Source of the DNA: an uncultured Anaerobiospirillum sp.
Lineage (GTDB): Bacteria > Pseudomonadota > Gammaproteobacteria > Enterobacterales > Succinivibrionaceae
DNA: 51,996 nucleotides
Reading direction: 5' to 3'
Assembly: GCA_944389615.1 (NCBI GenBank)
Contig: CALXNA010000023.1
Span: forward strand, 1 to 51,996
The translations under genes were made by a program, and so were the position numbers. Position 1 is the first letter of the stretch. Each line of letters opens with the position of its first letter. Positions 26,426-34,961 of the stretch are shown in pieces. The notes below the pieces were generated by a model that saw only the letters and a list, made by a program, of their open reading frames with translations, searched no databases and had not been told where the DNA came from.

Positions 26426-28627
26426 CTAACCGCGCAGCTGCTGCTGCGGGCTGGAGTTGCCGACGACCGAAACGATCTTGATCTGCTTGTCGTCAGGGAT
26501 TTCCTGATAGGAGAGCACGCGCAGGCCTGGGATCGTGTTCTTAACGAAGCGCGACAGCGTCGAGCGCAAGATACCCGAGGTCAACAGAATGGCCGGTTCG
26601 CCTGCCATTTCTTGGTTGGCGGTAGCCTCATACAGGCTCTTTTGCATGCGGTCAGCAAGGCCTGGCTCAATGCCCACGCCTTCGGCGCCACCGGTCTCAA
26701 GAGACTTGTGCAGCACCTTCTCAAGGTCAGGGGACAAGGTGATAACCGGGATGATGAGATCGCCGCCCACGATGTCTTGGATGATGAGACGACGCAGACC
26801 GATGCGGCAGGCCGCGGTGAGCACTTCTGGGTCTTGGCTCTTCGGGGCGTACTCAACCAAGGTCTCAAGGATAGTACGCATATCGCGCACCGGCACGCCC
26901 TCGTGCAGTAAGTTCTGCAAAAGCTTGGTGAGCAAGCCCAAGTTGACGATGTTCGGGACTAAGCCTGCCACCAGCTTCGGCTGAGTCTTGGAGACGATGT
27001 CCAGAATGTTCTGGACTTCCTCTTGGCCGATCAAGGAGGCGCAGTTGTTGGCCAAGATCTGCGATAAATGGGTCGCAACCACGGTCGAGCAGTCAACCAC
27101 GGTATAGCCCAAGCCTAAGGCGCGGTCATTGTCCTGCTTGGTGATCCACACGGCCTCCAGACCGAAGGCTGGGTCTTTAGTTGGGATGCCCGGGACGCGG
27201 CCGAAGACTTGGCCCGGGTTGATCGCCATATCGCGATCCGGCTGAATCTCCGCCTCACCGAAGGTGACGCCCATCAAGGTGATGCGGTAGCTATTTGGGC
27301 CTAAGTCGAGGTTATCGCGAATATGTACCGGCGGAATGAGGAAGCCCAGATCCTGCGACAGCTTCTTACGCACACCCTTAACACGGTTTAAGAGTTCACC
27401 GCCTTGGGCCTTATCGACCATAGGGATCAAGCGATAGCCCACCTCAAGGCCAATCATATCGACCTCGGAGACATCATCCCACGACAGCTCGCGCTGATCA
27501 GGCGCAGGCTCGACCGGCTCAGGTGGTGGCGCCAAGGCCGCAGCGGCAGCGGCAGCTTGCTTGCGGCGAATCACAAGGCCGATGCCGGCGCAGATAGCCG
27601 CTAAGGTTAAGAAGGCCACATGTGGCATACCCGGTACGATGCCCATAACAAAGAGCACCATGGCCACGATGAACATGGTCCTCGGGTTGCTAAAGAGCTC
27701 ACTTACCACCTGCTGGCCCATCTCCTTTTCGGAGTTGTTTTGGCGCGTAACGATGATAGCGGCCGCCACCGAGAGCATCAGCGATGGCAGCTGAGCGACC
27801 AGACCGTCACCGATCGAGAGCAGGACGTAGACGGTCGCCGCTTCGCTGATCGGCATCGAGTGGAAGATGGTACCGATGATGATACCGCCGATGACGTTGA
27901 TGAAGAGGATCAAGATACCGGCAATGGCGTCGCCCTTAACGAACTTCGAGGCACCGTCCATCGAACCGTAGAAGTCGGCTTCGCGTGCGATCTCAGCACG
28001 GCGCTCACGGGCTTGTTCTTGATTGATGAGGCCTGCGTTCAAGTCAGCATCGATCGCCATTTGCTTACCTGGCATCGCATCCAAGGTGAAGCGCGCCGAT
28101 ACTTCGGAGATACGACCGGCACCCTTGGTGACGACCACGAAGTTGATGATAACTAAAATGGCAAAGACGATGAGACCGACCGTATAGGAACCGCCCATGA
28201 CCACGTAACCGAAGGCTTCGATCACCTTACCGGCCGCAGCAGTACCTTCTTGGCCATGGAGCAAAATGACGCGGGTCGAGGCCACGTTCAAGGCCAGACG
28301 CAAAATGGTGGTTAAGAGCAAAACCGATGGAAACGAGCCGAAGTCCAGAGGCTTGCGGGCATAGATCGCAACTAACAGCACCACCATCGACAAGGAGATG
28401 TTAAACGAGAACAGGATGTCGAGGAGGAAGGGGGGCATGGGCAGGGTCACCATCGCAAGGCACGCAAGTACCAACAGCGGTGTACCCAGCTTAATCATAC
28501 GGACTTTCTTTACGGCTGAGTCGCCCAGAGCCAGACCACGAGACACGGTGGGGTTAGCACGAGCTCGGTCTAACGCGCCGTGCACCGGCGTGGCTACCTT
28601 AGAACCAAGATTTGTTAAAAAGCCCAT
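26426..28627 (-). CDS. flhA: Flagellar type III export protein FlhA
   Basis: This 733-aa FHIPEP-family export component has an N-terminal membrane region of about eight helices (residues about 45-345). Its cytoplasmic loop holds the conserved R-I-S-E-V-S-A-R-F-T-L-D-A-M-P-G-K-Q-M block, and a large C-terminal cytoplasmic domain (about 370-733) follows. FlhA couples proton motive force to export and docks chaperone-substrate complexes. The length is only slightly above normal. No flhB lies upstream; yqcC and yqgF precede it instead. The gene carries the best-matching sigma-54 site of the locus 47 bp upstream. Confidence 0.98.
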   Translation of the reverse strand: MGFLTNLGSKVATPVHGALDRARANPTVSRGLALGDSAVKKVRMIKLGTPLLVLACLAMVTLPMPPFLLDILFSFNISLSMVVLLVAIYARKPLDFGSFPSVLLLTTILRLALNVASTRVILLHGQEGTAAAGKVIEAFGYVVMGGSYTVGLIVFAILVIINFVVVTKGAGRISEVSARFTLDAMPGKQMAIDADLNAGLINQEQARERRAEIAREADFYGSMDGASKFVKGDAIAGILILFINVIGGIIIGTIFHSMPISEAATVYVLLSIGDGLVAQLPSLMLSVAAAIIVTRQNNSEKEMGQQVVSELFSNPRTMFIVAMVLFVMGIVPGMPHVAFLTLAAICAGIGLVIRRKQAAAAAAALAPPPEPVEPAPDQRELSWDDVSEVDMIGLEVGYRLIPMVDKAQGGELLNRVKGVRKKLSQDLGFLIPPVHIRDNLDLGPNSYRITLMGVTFGEAEIQPDRDMAINPGQVFGRVPGIPTKDPAFGLEAVWITKQDNDRALGLGYTVVDCSTVVATHLSQILANNCASLIGQEEVQNILDIVSKTQPKLVAGLVPNIVNLGLLTKLLQNLLHEGVPVRDMRTILETLVEYAPKSQDPEVLTAACRIGLRRLIIQDIVGGDLIIPVITLSPDLEKVLHKSLETGGAEGVGIEPGLADRMQKSLYEATANQEMAGEPAILLTSGILRSTLSRFVKNTIPGLRVLSYQEIPDDKQIKIVSVVGNSSPQQQLRG

Positions 28628-28673
28628 ATTCAGTCAATTTTCCGTAGTTACGAAACAGGGATCTCCCGTGCTG

Positions 28674-28689
28674 TGCAAATTTTTTGCCA
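28674..28689 (-). promoter_or_regulatory. Sigma-54 promoter, flhA
   Basis: The minus strand reads TGGCAAAAAATTTGCA: GG-N10-GC spacing with 10 of 12 consensus positions (TGGCA and TTGCA perfect). Initiation would fall about 35 bp before the flhA ATG. Confidence 0.75.
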
Positions 28690-28809
28690 CGACCCCAAGC
28701 CCGATTTTATCAGGTTTTACACCACTTTTCGGCTCAGCGCCGCCCGCCACGCAGTTCCGCCTCCGCGGCCTCTCAACGAGGCCCCAAACAAGGGCCCTAA
28801 CGCCCTGCG

Positions 28810-29154
28810 CTACGCCTGCTCTAAGGTGATGAGCTCATCGAGCTCACGGAGCAGGGCAATGAGGCGGCGGTATTTGCCCCATTGGCCGCGATAAGCTTCT
28901 TGGGCAAAGGAGTGCACCATCATCGCCGTCGGCAGCGGCAGCGCGGTGGCAAGCTGCATGCGCAGGCGCTCGATCAAGATGTACTCAAGCCACTGGTGAA
29001 ACTCAAGGGTATCCATGGCAAAAGGTAACGACGAGGCTAGCTCCGCAGCGCTCGGCCGCCGCTCGGCCCCGCCCCAGAGCTCAAGCTCTTTGAGCTCTTG
29101 CTCAAGCAGGCTCAGCTGCGCAGCAATCGCCGCGCGATCATGTTGCGTTGCCAT
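28810..29154 (-). CDS. yqcC: YqcC family protein (DUF446)
   Basis: This 114-aa protein resembles YqcC of Enterobacteria and Vibrio: an N-terminal helix, P-F-A-M-D-T-L-E-F-H-Q-W-L-E-Y-I-L-I-E-R-L in the middle and a charged C-terminal helix. The function is not established; in other gammaproteobacteria yqcC neighbours the pseudouridine synthase gene truC. I chose the ATG at 29154 because GGAG lies 8 bp upstream; a GTG at 29160 overlaps the yqgF stop. It is almost certainly co-transcribed with yqgF. Confidence 0.8.
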   Translation of the reverse strand: MATQHDRAAIAAQLSLLEQELKELELWGGAERRPSAAELASSLPFAMDTLEFHQWLEYILIERLRMQLATALPLPTAMMVHSFAQEAYRGQWGKYRRLIALLRELDELITLEQA

Positions 29155-29159
29155 CAGCA

Positions 29160-29615
29160 CTACTCCACTAAACGATGCTCAGGGGCATAACGGCCGCCCT
29201 GCTCAAAGAAACTCTCCAAGATGATCTTGGCGGCGGTCGCATCGACCTTGGCTTTGGAGCGCACCAAGGCGCGATAGCCCCCGTGATGGGCGAAGATCTC
29301 GGCCTTAGCCTCAACCGAGGACAGGCGCTCATCTTTGAGGTAGACCGGCAGCGCAAAGGTCTGCGCGAGGCGCTGAGCAAACTTGGTGGCGCGCGCGGTC
29401 ATAAACTCAGCGGTGCCATCCATATTGATAGGAAGGCCCACCACGCAAAACTCCGGCTGCCACTGCGCAAACAAGTTGGCAAGCGCCCGCTCTTGCGGCA
29501 CCCCGTTTTGGGCCTTGAGCGCGGTCAAGCCCTGCGCCGTCATCAGCTCCTCGGATCCCACCGCCACTCCAATGTGATTTAAACCAAAATCAAAGGCCAA
29601 CACTCTGCCCTGCAC
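29160..29615 (-). CDS. yqgF: YqgF/RuvX family putative pre-16S rRNA nuclease
   Basis: This 151-aa RNase H-fold protein carries F-D-F-G-L-N-H-I-G-V-A-V-G at the start, G-L-P-I-N-M-D-G-T in the middle, D-E-R-L-S-S and a late D-A-T-A-A block. These carry the acidic active-site residues. The family processes the 5' end of 16S rRNA and was earlier described as a Holliday-junction resolvase-like protein. I chose the GTG at 29615, which gives the usual length and follows GAGG; the frame extends upstream to 29675 without family similarity. Confidence 0.9.
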   Translation of the reverse strand: MQGRVLAFDFGLNHIGVAVGSEELMTAQGLTALKAQNGVPQERALANLFAQWQPEFCVVGLPINMDGTAEFMTARATKFAQRLAQTFALPVYLKDERLSSVEAKAEIFAHHGGYRALVRSKAKVDATAAKIILESFFEQGGRYAPEHRLVE

Positions 29616-29745
29616 AACCACCTCGCAACAACCCAAAGCGCCTACCGGCGCAGCTCGCGCCCTACCAGCGCACACCCTCAGGGCGCGCAGTCCGCGCCCT
29701 ACCAGCGCAGCTTACTAAGCCTGCGCCCGACTCCGCTGGCCCGCG

Positions 29746-29751
29746 ATTATA
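29746..29751 (-). promoter_or_regulatory. -10 element for yqgF-yqcC
   Basis: A perfect TATAAT lies on the minus strand about 130 bp before the chosen yqgF start. No good -35 is visible. The gap also holds two copies of GCGCCCTACCAGCGCA (near 29668 and 29695). Confidence 0.35.
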
Positions 29752-29778
29752 GCGACAAAGCGCGCCCAAAGCACGGCG

Positions 29779-31632
29779 CTAAGGAATCACGGCGCCGTTC
29801 ATCATGATCGGCGCGCGGCGGCTGCCGCCCAGCAGCGCGGTGGCGGTCACCTCAAAGCTCTTTAAGCCCTCATAGACCGCATCGCCCACCGCTTGGTGCA
29901 GCACCTGCAGGCGGATCGGTGTGGTCACAATCATCGGTAAATTGTGCTCGGCGCGGTAGCGCAGTAAGTCATTGAGGCTGCGCTGATTGAACGGCGTGAG
30001 CGCGACAAAGTCGCAGCACAGGCCATCTAAGACCAAGAGGTCGACCTCGGAGTATTGCTTGAGCTTGCGCTCGCGCTCGGTACGCTGCTCGTAGGTCTCT
30101 TCGTTGGCAAAGAACCAGCTGCGCTTTAGGTCATCTAAGGTCACGACCATGCAGAGCGGCATCTGGGTATTGGCGCGCGCCCGAAACAGGTCAGGGTCTT
30201 GGGCTTTGAGATCCATGAAGAGATTGGCCAAGGCATGGGCGAGCACCGTCTTGCCCGTGCCCATATCGCCAAAGAGCAAGAAGAGCTTGCGCGTCAGCTT
30301 CGAGGCGATGTCTTGGACAAAGCGCTCGCCTAAGGTAAAGGCATGGCGGTTGAGCTCATCGCGCTGGAGGCTCTCTAAGGTGTACTTTTGGTTGATCTGC
30401 CCGTCAGCGCGCAGCTTGTCGATAAAGGAGCGAAAGTACTCTTCCTTGCGCTGGGCCACCGCCGCGGCCACTTCCTTGGTCTCATTTTTACGGATGACGT
30501 AGTACTCAAAGGGGTCAACTTCGACCTCATCGACCTTAATGCCTGAGCGCTCCTCGATCTGCTTGAGCAGCACATCCAAGGCCGAGACCGCTTGCTGGGT
30601 GCGACGGCGATCTTCGCGCCGGAGCTTGGCCGCCTGCTCAAAACCGGCAAACTCATCTTGCGCGCTCTGCCCCGAATGCGGCAACACGATGTTCTCGCCA
30701 TGCACCGCCGCGTCATCGGTACCCAAGGCATCACGCGCGGCGATACTCTGCTCCAATTGCTGCTGGGGCGTGAGCGCCACCAAATCCGCAGGCTGCGGCC
30801 CTTGCGCCACCAGCGCCCCGCTCTGCGGCCCCGGCGCGACCAAGGCACTAGGCGCTGGCGCGACCAGCGTCTCCGCATTCTGGCCCCCTTGCGGCGCCCT
30901 GTTCTGCGGCACGCCCTGCGGACTAACAGTCTGCAGTGCGGTGCGCACCGACTGCGCCGTCAAGCCGCCTAAAGCAGGTGAAGCGCCCGCTCCCACAGGC
31001 GGCGCCATAAAGCTATTGCCGCGCGGATCAGACGAGACGGATTTGGCGATGAGCTCATCGAGGCTGACTTTAGTGCGAGCGGCCGGATCCGTAGGCCAAG
31101 CATGAAGCTGCTGCTCTTGAGCAAGGTCAGCGGCAAACTCGTCAGCAAGCTCCGAGGCAGAGGCGATCTTGCGCTTCTTTTTCGAGTGCGCGCCGTACTG
31201 CAGATACTCGCCTTGAGCCACGGTCGCGGCTGGAGCCGGAGTGTGCGGCTTGCGCTTGACCGCCACGCCCATGCCAAAGGGGCTCAGCCCCGGCCCTAAC
31301 GGGCCCATGGCCCCTGCCGTCAGCTGCGCGCTGCTGCCAGTTGCGCCCCAAGGCGCGGCCTGACCGGCACCATAGTAAGAGGCCGGTGTGCCCTGACCGG
31401 AAACATAGGAGCCCGACGCGCCCTGCGCGGGCCCAAACTGCCCGGGAGCGGCCTGTCCGGAGGCAGCCTGCCCACCAGCCTGTCCAGAGGCAGCCTGCCC
31501 GCCAGCCTGGTTCTGCGTCCGGTAGTGGGATGCGCTGGGCCGACCGGAGTTAGGCTGCGCACCTTGGGCAGGGCCTGCCGGGCCATAAACCTGACGCGGC
31601 GCCGAGTTATCGTGAGCAGAATCCGAGGCCAT
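29779..31632 (-). CDS. DnaC/IstB-type AAA+ ATPase with a long disordered N-terminus
   Basis: The C-terminal third (about 390-617) looks like the helicase loader DnaC: a helical lead-in (K-Y-T-L-E-S-L-Q-R-D-E-L), Walker A G-D-M-G-T-G-K-T near 455-462, and V-D-L-L-V-L-D-G near 530. A typical DnaC Walker B is V-D-L-L-V-I-D-E; here Gly replaces the catalytic Glu. The C-terminal arginine-rich stretch is also atypical. Residues 1-130 are Gly/Gln/Ala/Ser-rich with repeats of A-S-G-Q-A-G-G-Q, and 130-340 are low-complexity. Usual DnaC is about 245 aa. It could load the replicative helicase, act as an ATP-binding but poorly hydrolysing loader, or do something else. It has no IS21 partner transposase beside it, so IstB is unlikely. 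Confidence 0.7.
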   Translation of the reverse strand: MASDSAHDNSAPRQVYGPAGPAQGAQPNSGRPSASHYRTQNQAGGQAASGQAGGQAASGQAAPGQFGPAQGASGSYVSGQGTPASYYGAGQAAPWGATGSSAQLTAGAMGPLGPGLSPFGMGVAVKRKPHTPAPAATVAQGEYLQYGAHSKKKRKIASASELADEFAADLAQEQQLHAWPTDPAARTKVSLDELIAKSVSSDPRGNSFMAPPVGAGASPALGGLTAQSVRTALQTVSPQGVPQNRAPQGGQNAETLVAPAPSALVAPGPQSGALVAQGPQPADLVALTPQQQLEQSIAARDALGTDDAAVHGENIVLPHSGQSAQDEFAGFEQAAKLRREDRRRTQQAVSALDVLLKQIEERSGIKVDEVEVDPFEYYVIRKNETKEVAAAVAQRKEEYFRSFIDKLRADGQINQKYTLESLQRDELNRHAFTLGERFVQDIASKLTRKLFLLFGDMGTGKTVLAHALANLFMDLKAQDPDLFRARANTQMPLCMVVTLDDLKRSWFFANEETYEQRTERERKLKQYSEVDLLVLDGLCCDFVALTPFNQRSLNDLLRYRAEHNLPMIVTTPIRLQVLHQAVGDAVYEGLKSFEVTATALLGGSRRAPIMMNGAVIP

Positions 31633-31686
31633 GTTCCATCATCTCCCAGCAAGCAAACACCATCCCCTTGGGGCTCCCCAAAAGGC

Positions 31687-31708
31687 AAAAAAAGGAGCTT
31701 ACGCTCCT
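31687..31708 (-). terminator. Terminator or attenuator upstream of the DnaC-like gene
   Basis: AGGAGC-TTAC-GCTCCT (31693-31708) is followed on the minus strand by seven T. It lies only about 20 bp downstream of a predicted promoter (31730-31758) and 55 bp before the DnaC-like ATG. It could attenuate that gene or simply back up the upstream terminators. Confidence 0.6.
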
Positions 31709-31729
31709 CTACTCTATTGACTGCCTCGT

Positions 31730-31758
31730 ATCTTAGCATTTGGCTCGGCTTTGGGCAA
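31730..31758 (-). promoter_or_regulatory. Sigma-70-like promoter for the DnaC-like gene
   Basis: The minus strand has TTGCCC (31753-31758), a 17-bp spacer and TAAGAT (31730-31735). Its -35 overlaps the T-run of the preceding terminator. Confidence 0.4.
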
Positions 31759-31817
31759 AAAGCGCATAAACATGCGCTTTAAGTCCCAAGGCGCCCCCGA
31801 ACGCAGTCGAGGGCGCC
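31755..31817 (-). terminator. Terminator after the ferric-reductase-like gene
   Basis: Two hairpins follow the stop at 31828. GGCGCC-rich arms span 31790-31817. AAAGCGCAT-GTTT-ATGCGCTTT spans 31759-31780 and is followed by a T-rich tract on the minus strand. Confidence 0.7.
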
Positions 31818-31827
31818 TCGGTCACGC

Positions 31828-33159
31828 CTAACGCCACTGGGCGTATTCGCCGTGGAAGTGGTCGGCCGAGCCCCCAGCCTGCTCAAAGCTCTGTAAAGCC
31901 GTGGCTTTGAGCTTGCTATCGCCGCAGAAATAGAGGCTATCGACGCCTGAGCAGAGCTCGGTCAAACGCTGCGGCGTGATACGCCCTGAGGTGGCGGAGT
32001 CATGGACGATGAACTGCACTTGCGCTTGGTGCGCGCCCTCAAGGCGCTGATAGGCAGCGCTGAGCTCTGACACGACCTCATCTTGAGCGGCATTGCGGGT
32101 CAAGAGCACAATGGTCAGGCGCCCGGTGAGCGCAGCCGCATGCTGCGGCAGCTGCTGCACTGCGTCGTATAAGGCGCTCATGCCCACGCCTTGGCCCAGC
32201 CACAGCGCGTGCTGCCCCGTCTGCGGTAACGGCAGAGTAAACAGGCCATACGGGCCTTCGCACTGCAGCGCCATGCCCTCATGCAGCTGTTGCTCTAACA
32301 GCGTGGCAAAGTAGCCGCCGCGCTTGATAAGCAAGGTAAAGGTGGTCGCGTCGACCACACTTTGCACCGTGTACGGATGGGCATTGGAGCCGGGCAGGCG
32401 CAAGAAGACAAAGTTACCGGCACGCAGCGACGGGCACTGCTCTGCGTGCAGAGTGAGCTTGAGGTACTTTGCTCCCACCTGCAGCTGCAGCAAGGTCACC
32501 GCAAAGCGCTTGCTCTGGCCACTCTTACCGAGCAAGGAGATAACGGAGGCATAGAGCGTGACCACCGCCAAGGCGATGGTGAGCCAGCCCAGCGGCGTGA
32601 CCACTTGATTGGCGCGCAGCAAGATTAGCACGTGCAAGCTAATCACAATGGCGACCACGGCCAAGAGGCGGTGCAGCTTAAGCCAGCTGCGATAGCGCAC
32701 CTGCGGCACAAAGCTCAAGAGGACGAAAATCAAAGCCAAGACGCTGACGATATTCGAGGAGGTCTTAGCAAAAGGCGTAAACCGGGCTAACGGCCAGCTA
32801 TTGGCGGCCATCTTGACGCCCTCAGGGAAGGTAAAGAGCTGCGGCAGCAGCGCCACACCGATGTCCTTGCTAAAGAAGTGAACGAAAACCAAGATGGTGC
32901 AGGCAATGCCTAAGACCTTATGGCAGTGATAGTAGCTATCGAGCGCACCCCACTTCTCGACAAAGCGCGGGCGGATCGCCGTCACCACAAGGAAGCTGCC
33001 CACCGCCCAGCACCATGTGCCGGTTAAGAACTCAAACTCCTTGATGTACGCCTTAGGCACCGGGTCGATATCGGTAAACAAAAGCCCCAGCCCGAAGAGT
33101 ATGGTTGGCACCACAATGAACGCAGTCAGCAATTTGTAAGGGTGATCGTAGAGTCGCAT
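31828..33159 (-). CDS. Ferric reductase-like transmembrane flavocytochrome
   Basis: This 443-aa protein has about six membrane helices (residues 10-235) with two histidine pairs spaced for b-type haem (H80 and H94; H163 and H176). A cytoplasmic FAD/NAD(P)-binding reductase half follows (about 240-443). The FAD motif H-P-Y-T-V-Q-S is conserved; the usual glycine-rich G-G-V-G-I-T-P is altered to G-Q-G-V-G-M-S. The family moves electrons from NAD(P)H across the inner membrane to ferric iron or another acceptor. I chose the ATG at 33159 because AGGGA lies 7 bp upstream; another in-frame ATG lies 7 codons earlier. It stands alone on the minus strand between a repeat cluster and terminators. Confidence 0.85.
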   Translation of the reverse strand: MRLYDHPYKLLTAFIVVPTILFGLGLLFTDIDPVPKAYIKEFEFLTGTWCWAVGSFLVVTAIRPRFVEKWGALDSYYHCHKVLGIACTILVFVHFFSKDIGVALLPQLFTFPEGVKMAANSWPLARFTPFAKTSSNIVSVLALIFVLLSFVPQVRYRSWLKLHRLLAVVAIVISLHVLILLRANQVVTPLGWLTIALAVVTLYASVISLLGKSGQSKRFAVTLLQLQVGAKYLKLTLHAEQCPSLRAGNFVFLRLPGSNAHPYTVQSVVDATTFTLLIKRGGYFATLLEQQLHEGMALQCEGPYGLFTLPLPQTGQHALWLGQGVGMSALYDAVQQLPQHAAALTGRLTIVLLTRNAAQDEVVSELSAAYQRLEGAHQAQVQFIVHDSATSGRITPQRLTELCSGVDSLYFCGDSKLKATALQSFEQAGGSADHFHGEYAQWR

Positions 33160-33343
33160 CTTGCTATCCCTGAACCTCAAGCCACGCGCACGGCCCGCGT
33201 CGGCGGGCCCCAGCGCATCTCAAGCTCAAGGCAATTTGCGCACCATCGACCACATCAGCCACAACCTGCACCAAAGCAGCACACCGCGCGCCCATTCCGG
33301 CCGCAAGCACGGCCCCGCGCTGCACCAATGGCGGCACCTTCCC

Positions 33344-33712
33344 CTTAGAGCCTCAGCTGAGGCCGTTGCCCGGTCATGCCTGTTGGCGCGCTACGGCGCA
33401 GGCCGACCTGACAGCGGCTGCGCTCGCCGCTCGCCGTTGCACGTGCGGGCCACTCTGTGAGTCTCTAAGGCGCAAACACATGCGCAGCGCCCAGAGCTGC
33501 GGGCACTCTCCAGCGCGCAGCCTGCCTGACCTTGCCGCGGCTGCGCTCGCCGCTTGCCGTTGCACGTGCGGGCCACTCTGTGGGTCTCTAAGGCGCAAAC
33601 GCTTGCGCAGCGCCCGAAGCGCGAGCACTTCCCAACGCGCAGCCTGCCAAGCCTTGAGGCAGGGCTGCACCTACCGCCCTCTTAGAGACCTCGCTGAGGC
33701 CGTTGATTTGCC
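33344..33712. repeat. Repeat cluster: 2 tandem units of about 123 bp flanked by an outer direct repeat
   Basis: The hairpin GCGGC-TGCGCTC-GCCGC starts at 33414 and 33537, each followed by GGGCCACTCTGTG and a GTCTCTAAGGCGCAAAC box (33461 and 33584), period 123 bp. An outer direct repeat (CTTAGAG-CCTCAGCTGAGGCCGTTG type) lies at 33344 and 33681; its TTAGAGACC is the box in inverted orientation. The core matches the arrays at 48-617 and 49920-50405. I see no gene from 33160 to 33862. Confidence 0.8.
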
Positions 33713-33799
33713 CGGCCGTGGCAGGTTGGCCCCAGCTGCGTCCCGCGGTCGCAGCTCGCGCTGCGCTACTGGCAGACGCGCGGGGAGCGTGCGGGACGC

Positions 33800-33830
33800 A
33801 AAAAAGCGGGGTGAGACCTGCCCACTCCGC
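33800..33830 (-). terminator. Terminator after the cupin gene
   Basis: GCGGAGTG pairs with CACCCCGC (one mismatch) around a 9-nt loop and is followed by T6 on the minus strand, about 35 bp after the cupin stop. Confidence 0.75.
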
Positions 33831-33862
33831 TCCACGGATTTGTTTTGAGAACTATTGGTTCG

Positions 33863-34375
33863 TTAGAGCCCGAGCTGCTTTAAGGATTGCTGATAGGCCT
33901 CATCATCGACCGGCTCGAGCCACTCGTTGGAAGCGCCCTCAATGCCCAGAGCAGTGACCGATAAGTGCTGCATATATCTGTCGGCGATGGCACCGTGGTA
34001 GTGCTTGACCTCAGGTGGGATGGCGACCACCATGCCCGGCTTTAACAGCACCGGATCCTTGCCCCACTCTTGGTAGATGCCAAGGCCCGAGACCACGACC
34101 AAGGTCTGCTCGGCCTTGTGGTGGACGTGCCAGTTGTTGCGGCAGCCCGGCTCAAAGGTAACATTGGCAATGGAGACTTGGCTTGCCTGATATGGGTTGA
34201 GGTAGCTGTTGCCGATGAAGTATTGCGCGTAGGCGCTGTTGGCCTGTCCGATGTCCCAAGTGGTCATCTGCTCTTGCGCAGTAATCTTTTCCATACTCTC
34301 ACCTTCTGGAGCGGCTTGGACGGAGGTCAGACTTAAGGTTCCCAGCAGCGCCAGCGCTGTAAATCCCAGTTTCAT
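33863..34375 (-). CDS. Secreted cupin-domain protein
   Basis: This 170-aa protein begins with a Sec signal peptide (M-K-L-G-F-T-A-L-A-L-L-G-T-L, cleavage near A-Q-A/A about residue 21-22). A single cupin barrel follows with the metal-ligand set H83-x-H85-H86, Q90 and H127. Such cupins occur alone or fused to carboxymuconolactone-decarboxylase-like domains; the substrate is unknown. I chose the ATG at 34375 because GGGAG lies upstream and the signal peptide begins there; the frame extends 27 codons further without a secretory start. It probably acts in the periplasm. Confidence 0.85.
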   Translation of the reverse strand: MKLGFTALALLGTLSLTSVQAAPEGESMEKITAQEQMTTWDIGQANSAYAQYFIGNSYLNPYQASQVSIANVTFEPGCRNNWHVHHKAEQTLVVVSGLGIYQEWGKDPVLLKPGMVVAIPPEVKHYHGAIADRYMQHLSVTALGIEGASNEWLEPVDDEAYQQSLKQLGL

Positions 34376-34961
34376 GGTGCGCTCCCTGTTAATAACATGT
34401 TCACAAGGCTTAGTGTAAGAGCTAATGAGCGCAGATCCGGGCTCCGCGAGAATCAAGCAAGCAATTGAGAAAAAGAGGCAAAGCGCTTAGGCCGCTGCGC
34501 GCTACATTGACCTGCGCTGTCACGGGCGCGGGCACTGCGCGCTACACTGACCTGCGCAGTCACGGGAGCGGGCGCTGTGCGCGCCACAGCGCGGCGGGCC
34601 GCGCAGCAGCGCAGGTCGAATCTAGAGCGTGCCGTCTGTACGGCACTTGTCGCACCAAAATCACTCTTTGCGCCAGAGCGGGCAGATGGGTCTAAAATAG
34701 CGCAACGTGGGCGCCTTCGCGTCCCCGCCCTTTGCACATACTTAGTAGTTAACAACGGTACTGAGCCTTGTGTTGTGGCTTGAGTACTGATGCCAGTAGC
34801 GCTGGCCTGACCGGTACATCCCACTGCTACCGTAGGTTGCAGCTGCCGCTTTTGTCCGGGCGGCCGAGCATGCGGTGGAACATGCTTGCAGCTTCGCTTC
34901 TGATGAGCTGGGAAGCTTGCTGGCTTGAGCAATACTGATAGATCTGGAGAGCTATATTCAT
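34376..34961. repeat. aer upstream region with a 40-bp tandem repeat
   Basis: Two 40-bp units start at 34495 and 34535 (CTGCGCGCTACATTGACC type), with a partial third. Frames through it are not gene-like. I found no convincing sigma-28 or sigma-54 promoter before the receptor gene; TGGGTCTAAAATAGCG at 34688-34703 has the right sigma-54 spacing but only 7 of 12 matches. Confidence 0.6.

Noticed and set aside
34453..34932. Minus-strand open frame of about 159 codons upstream of aer
   Set aside because: It covers the 40-bp tandem repeat, shows no domain and no ribosome site, and has the biased composition of the intergenic DNA.
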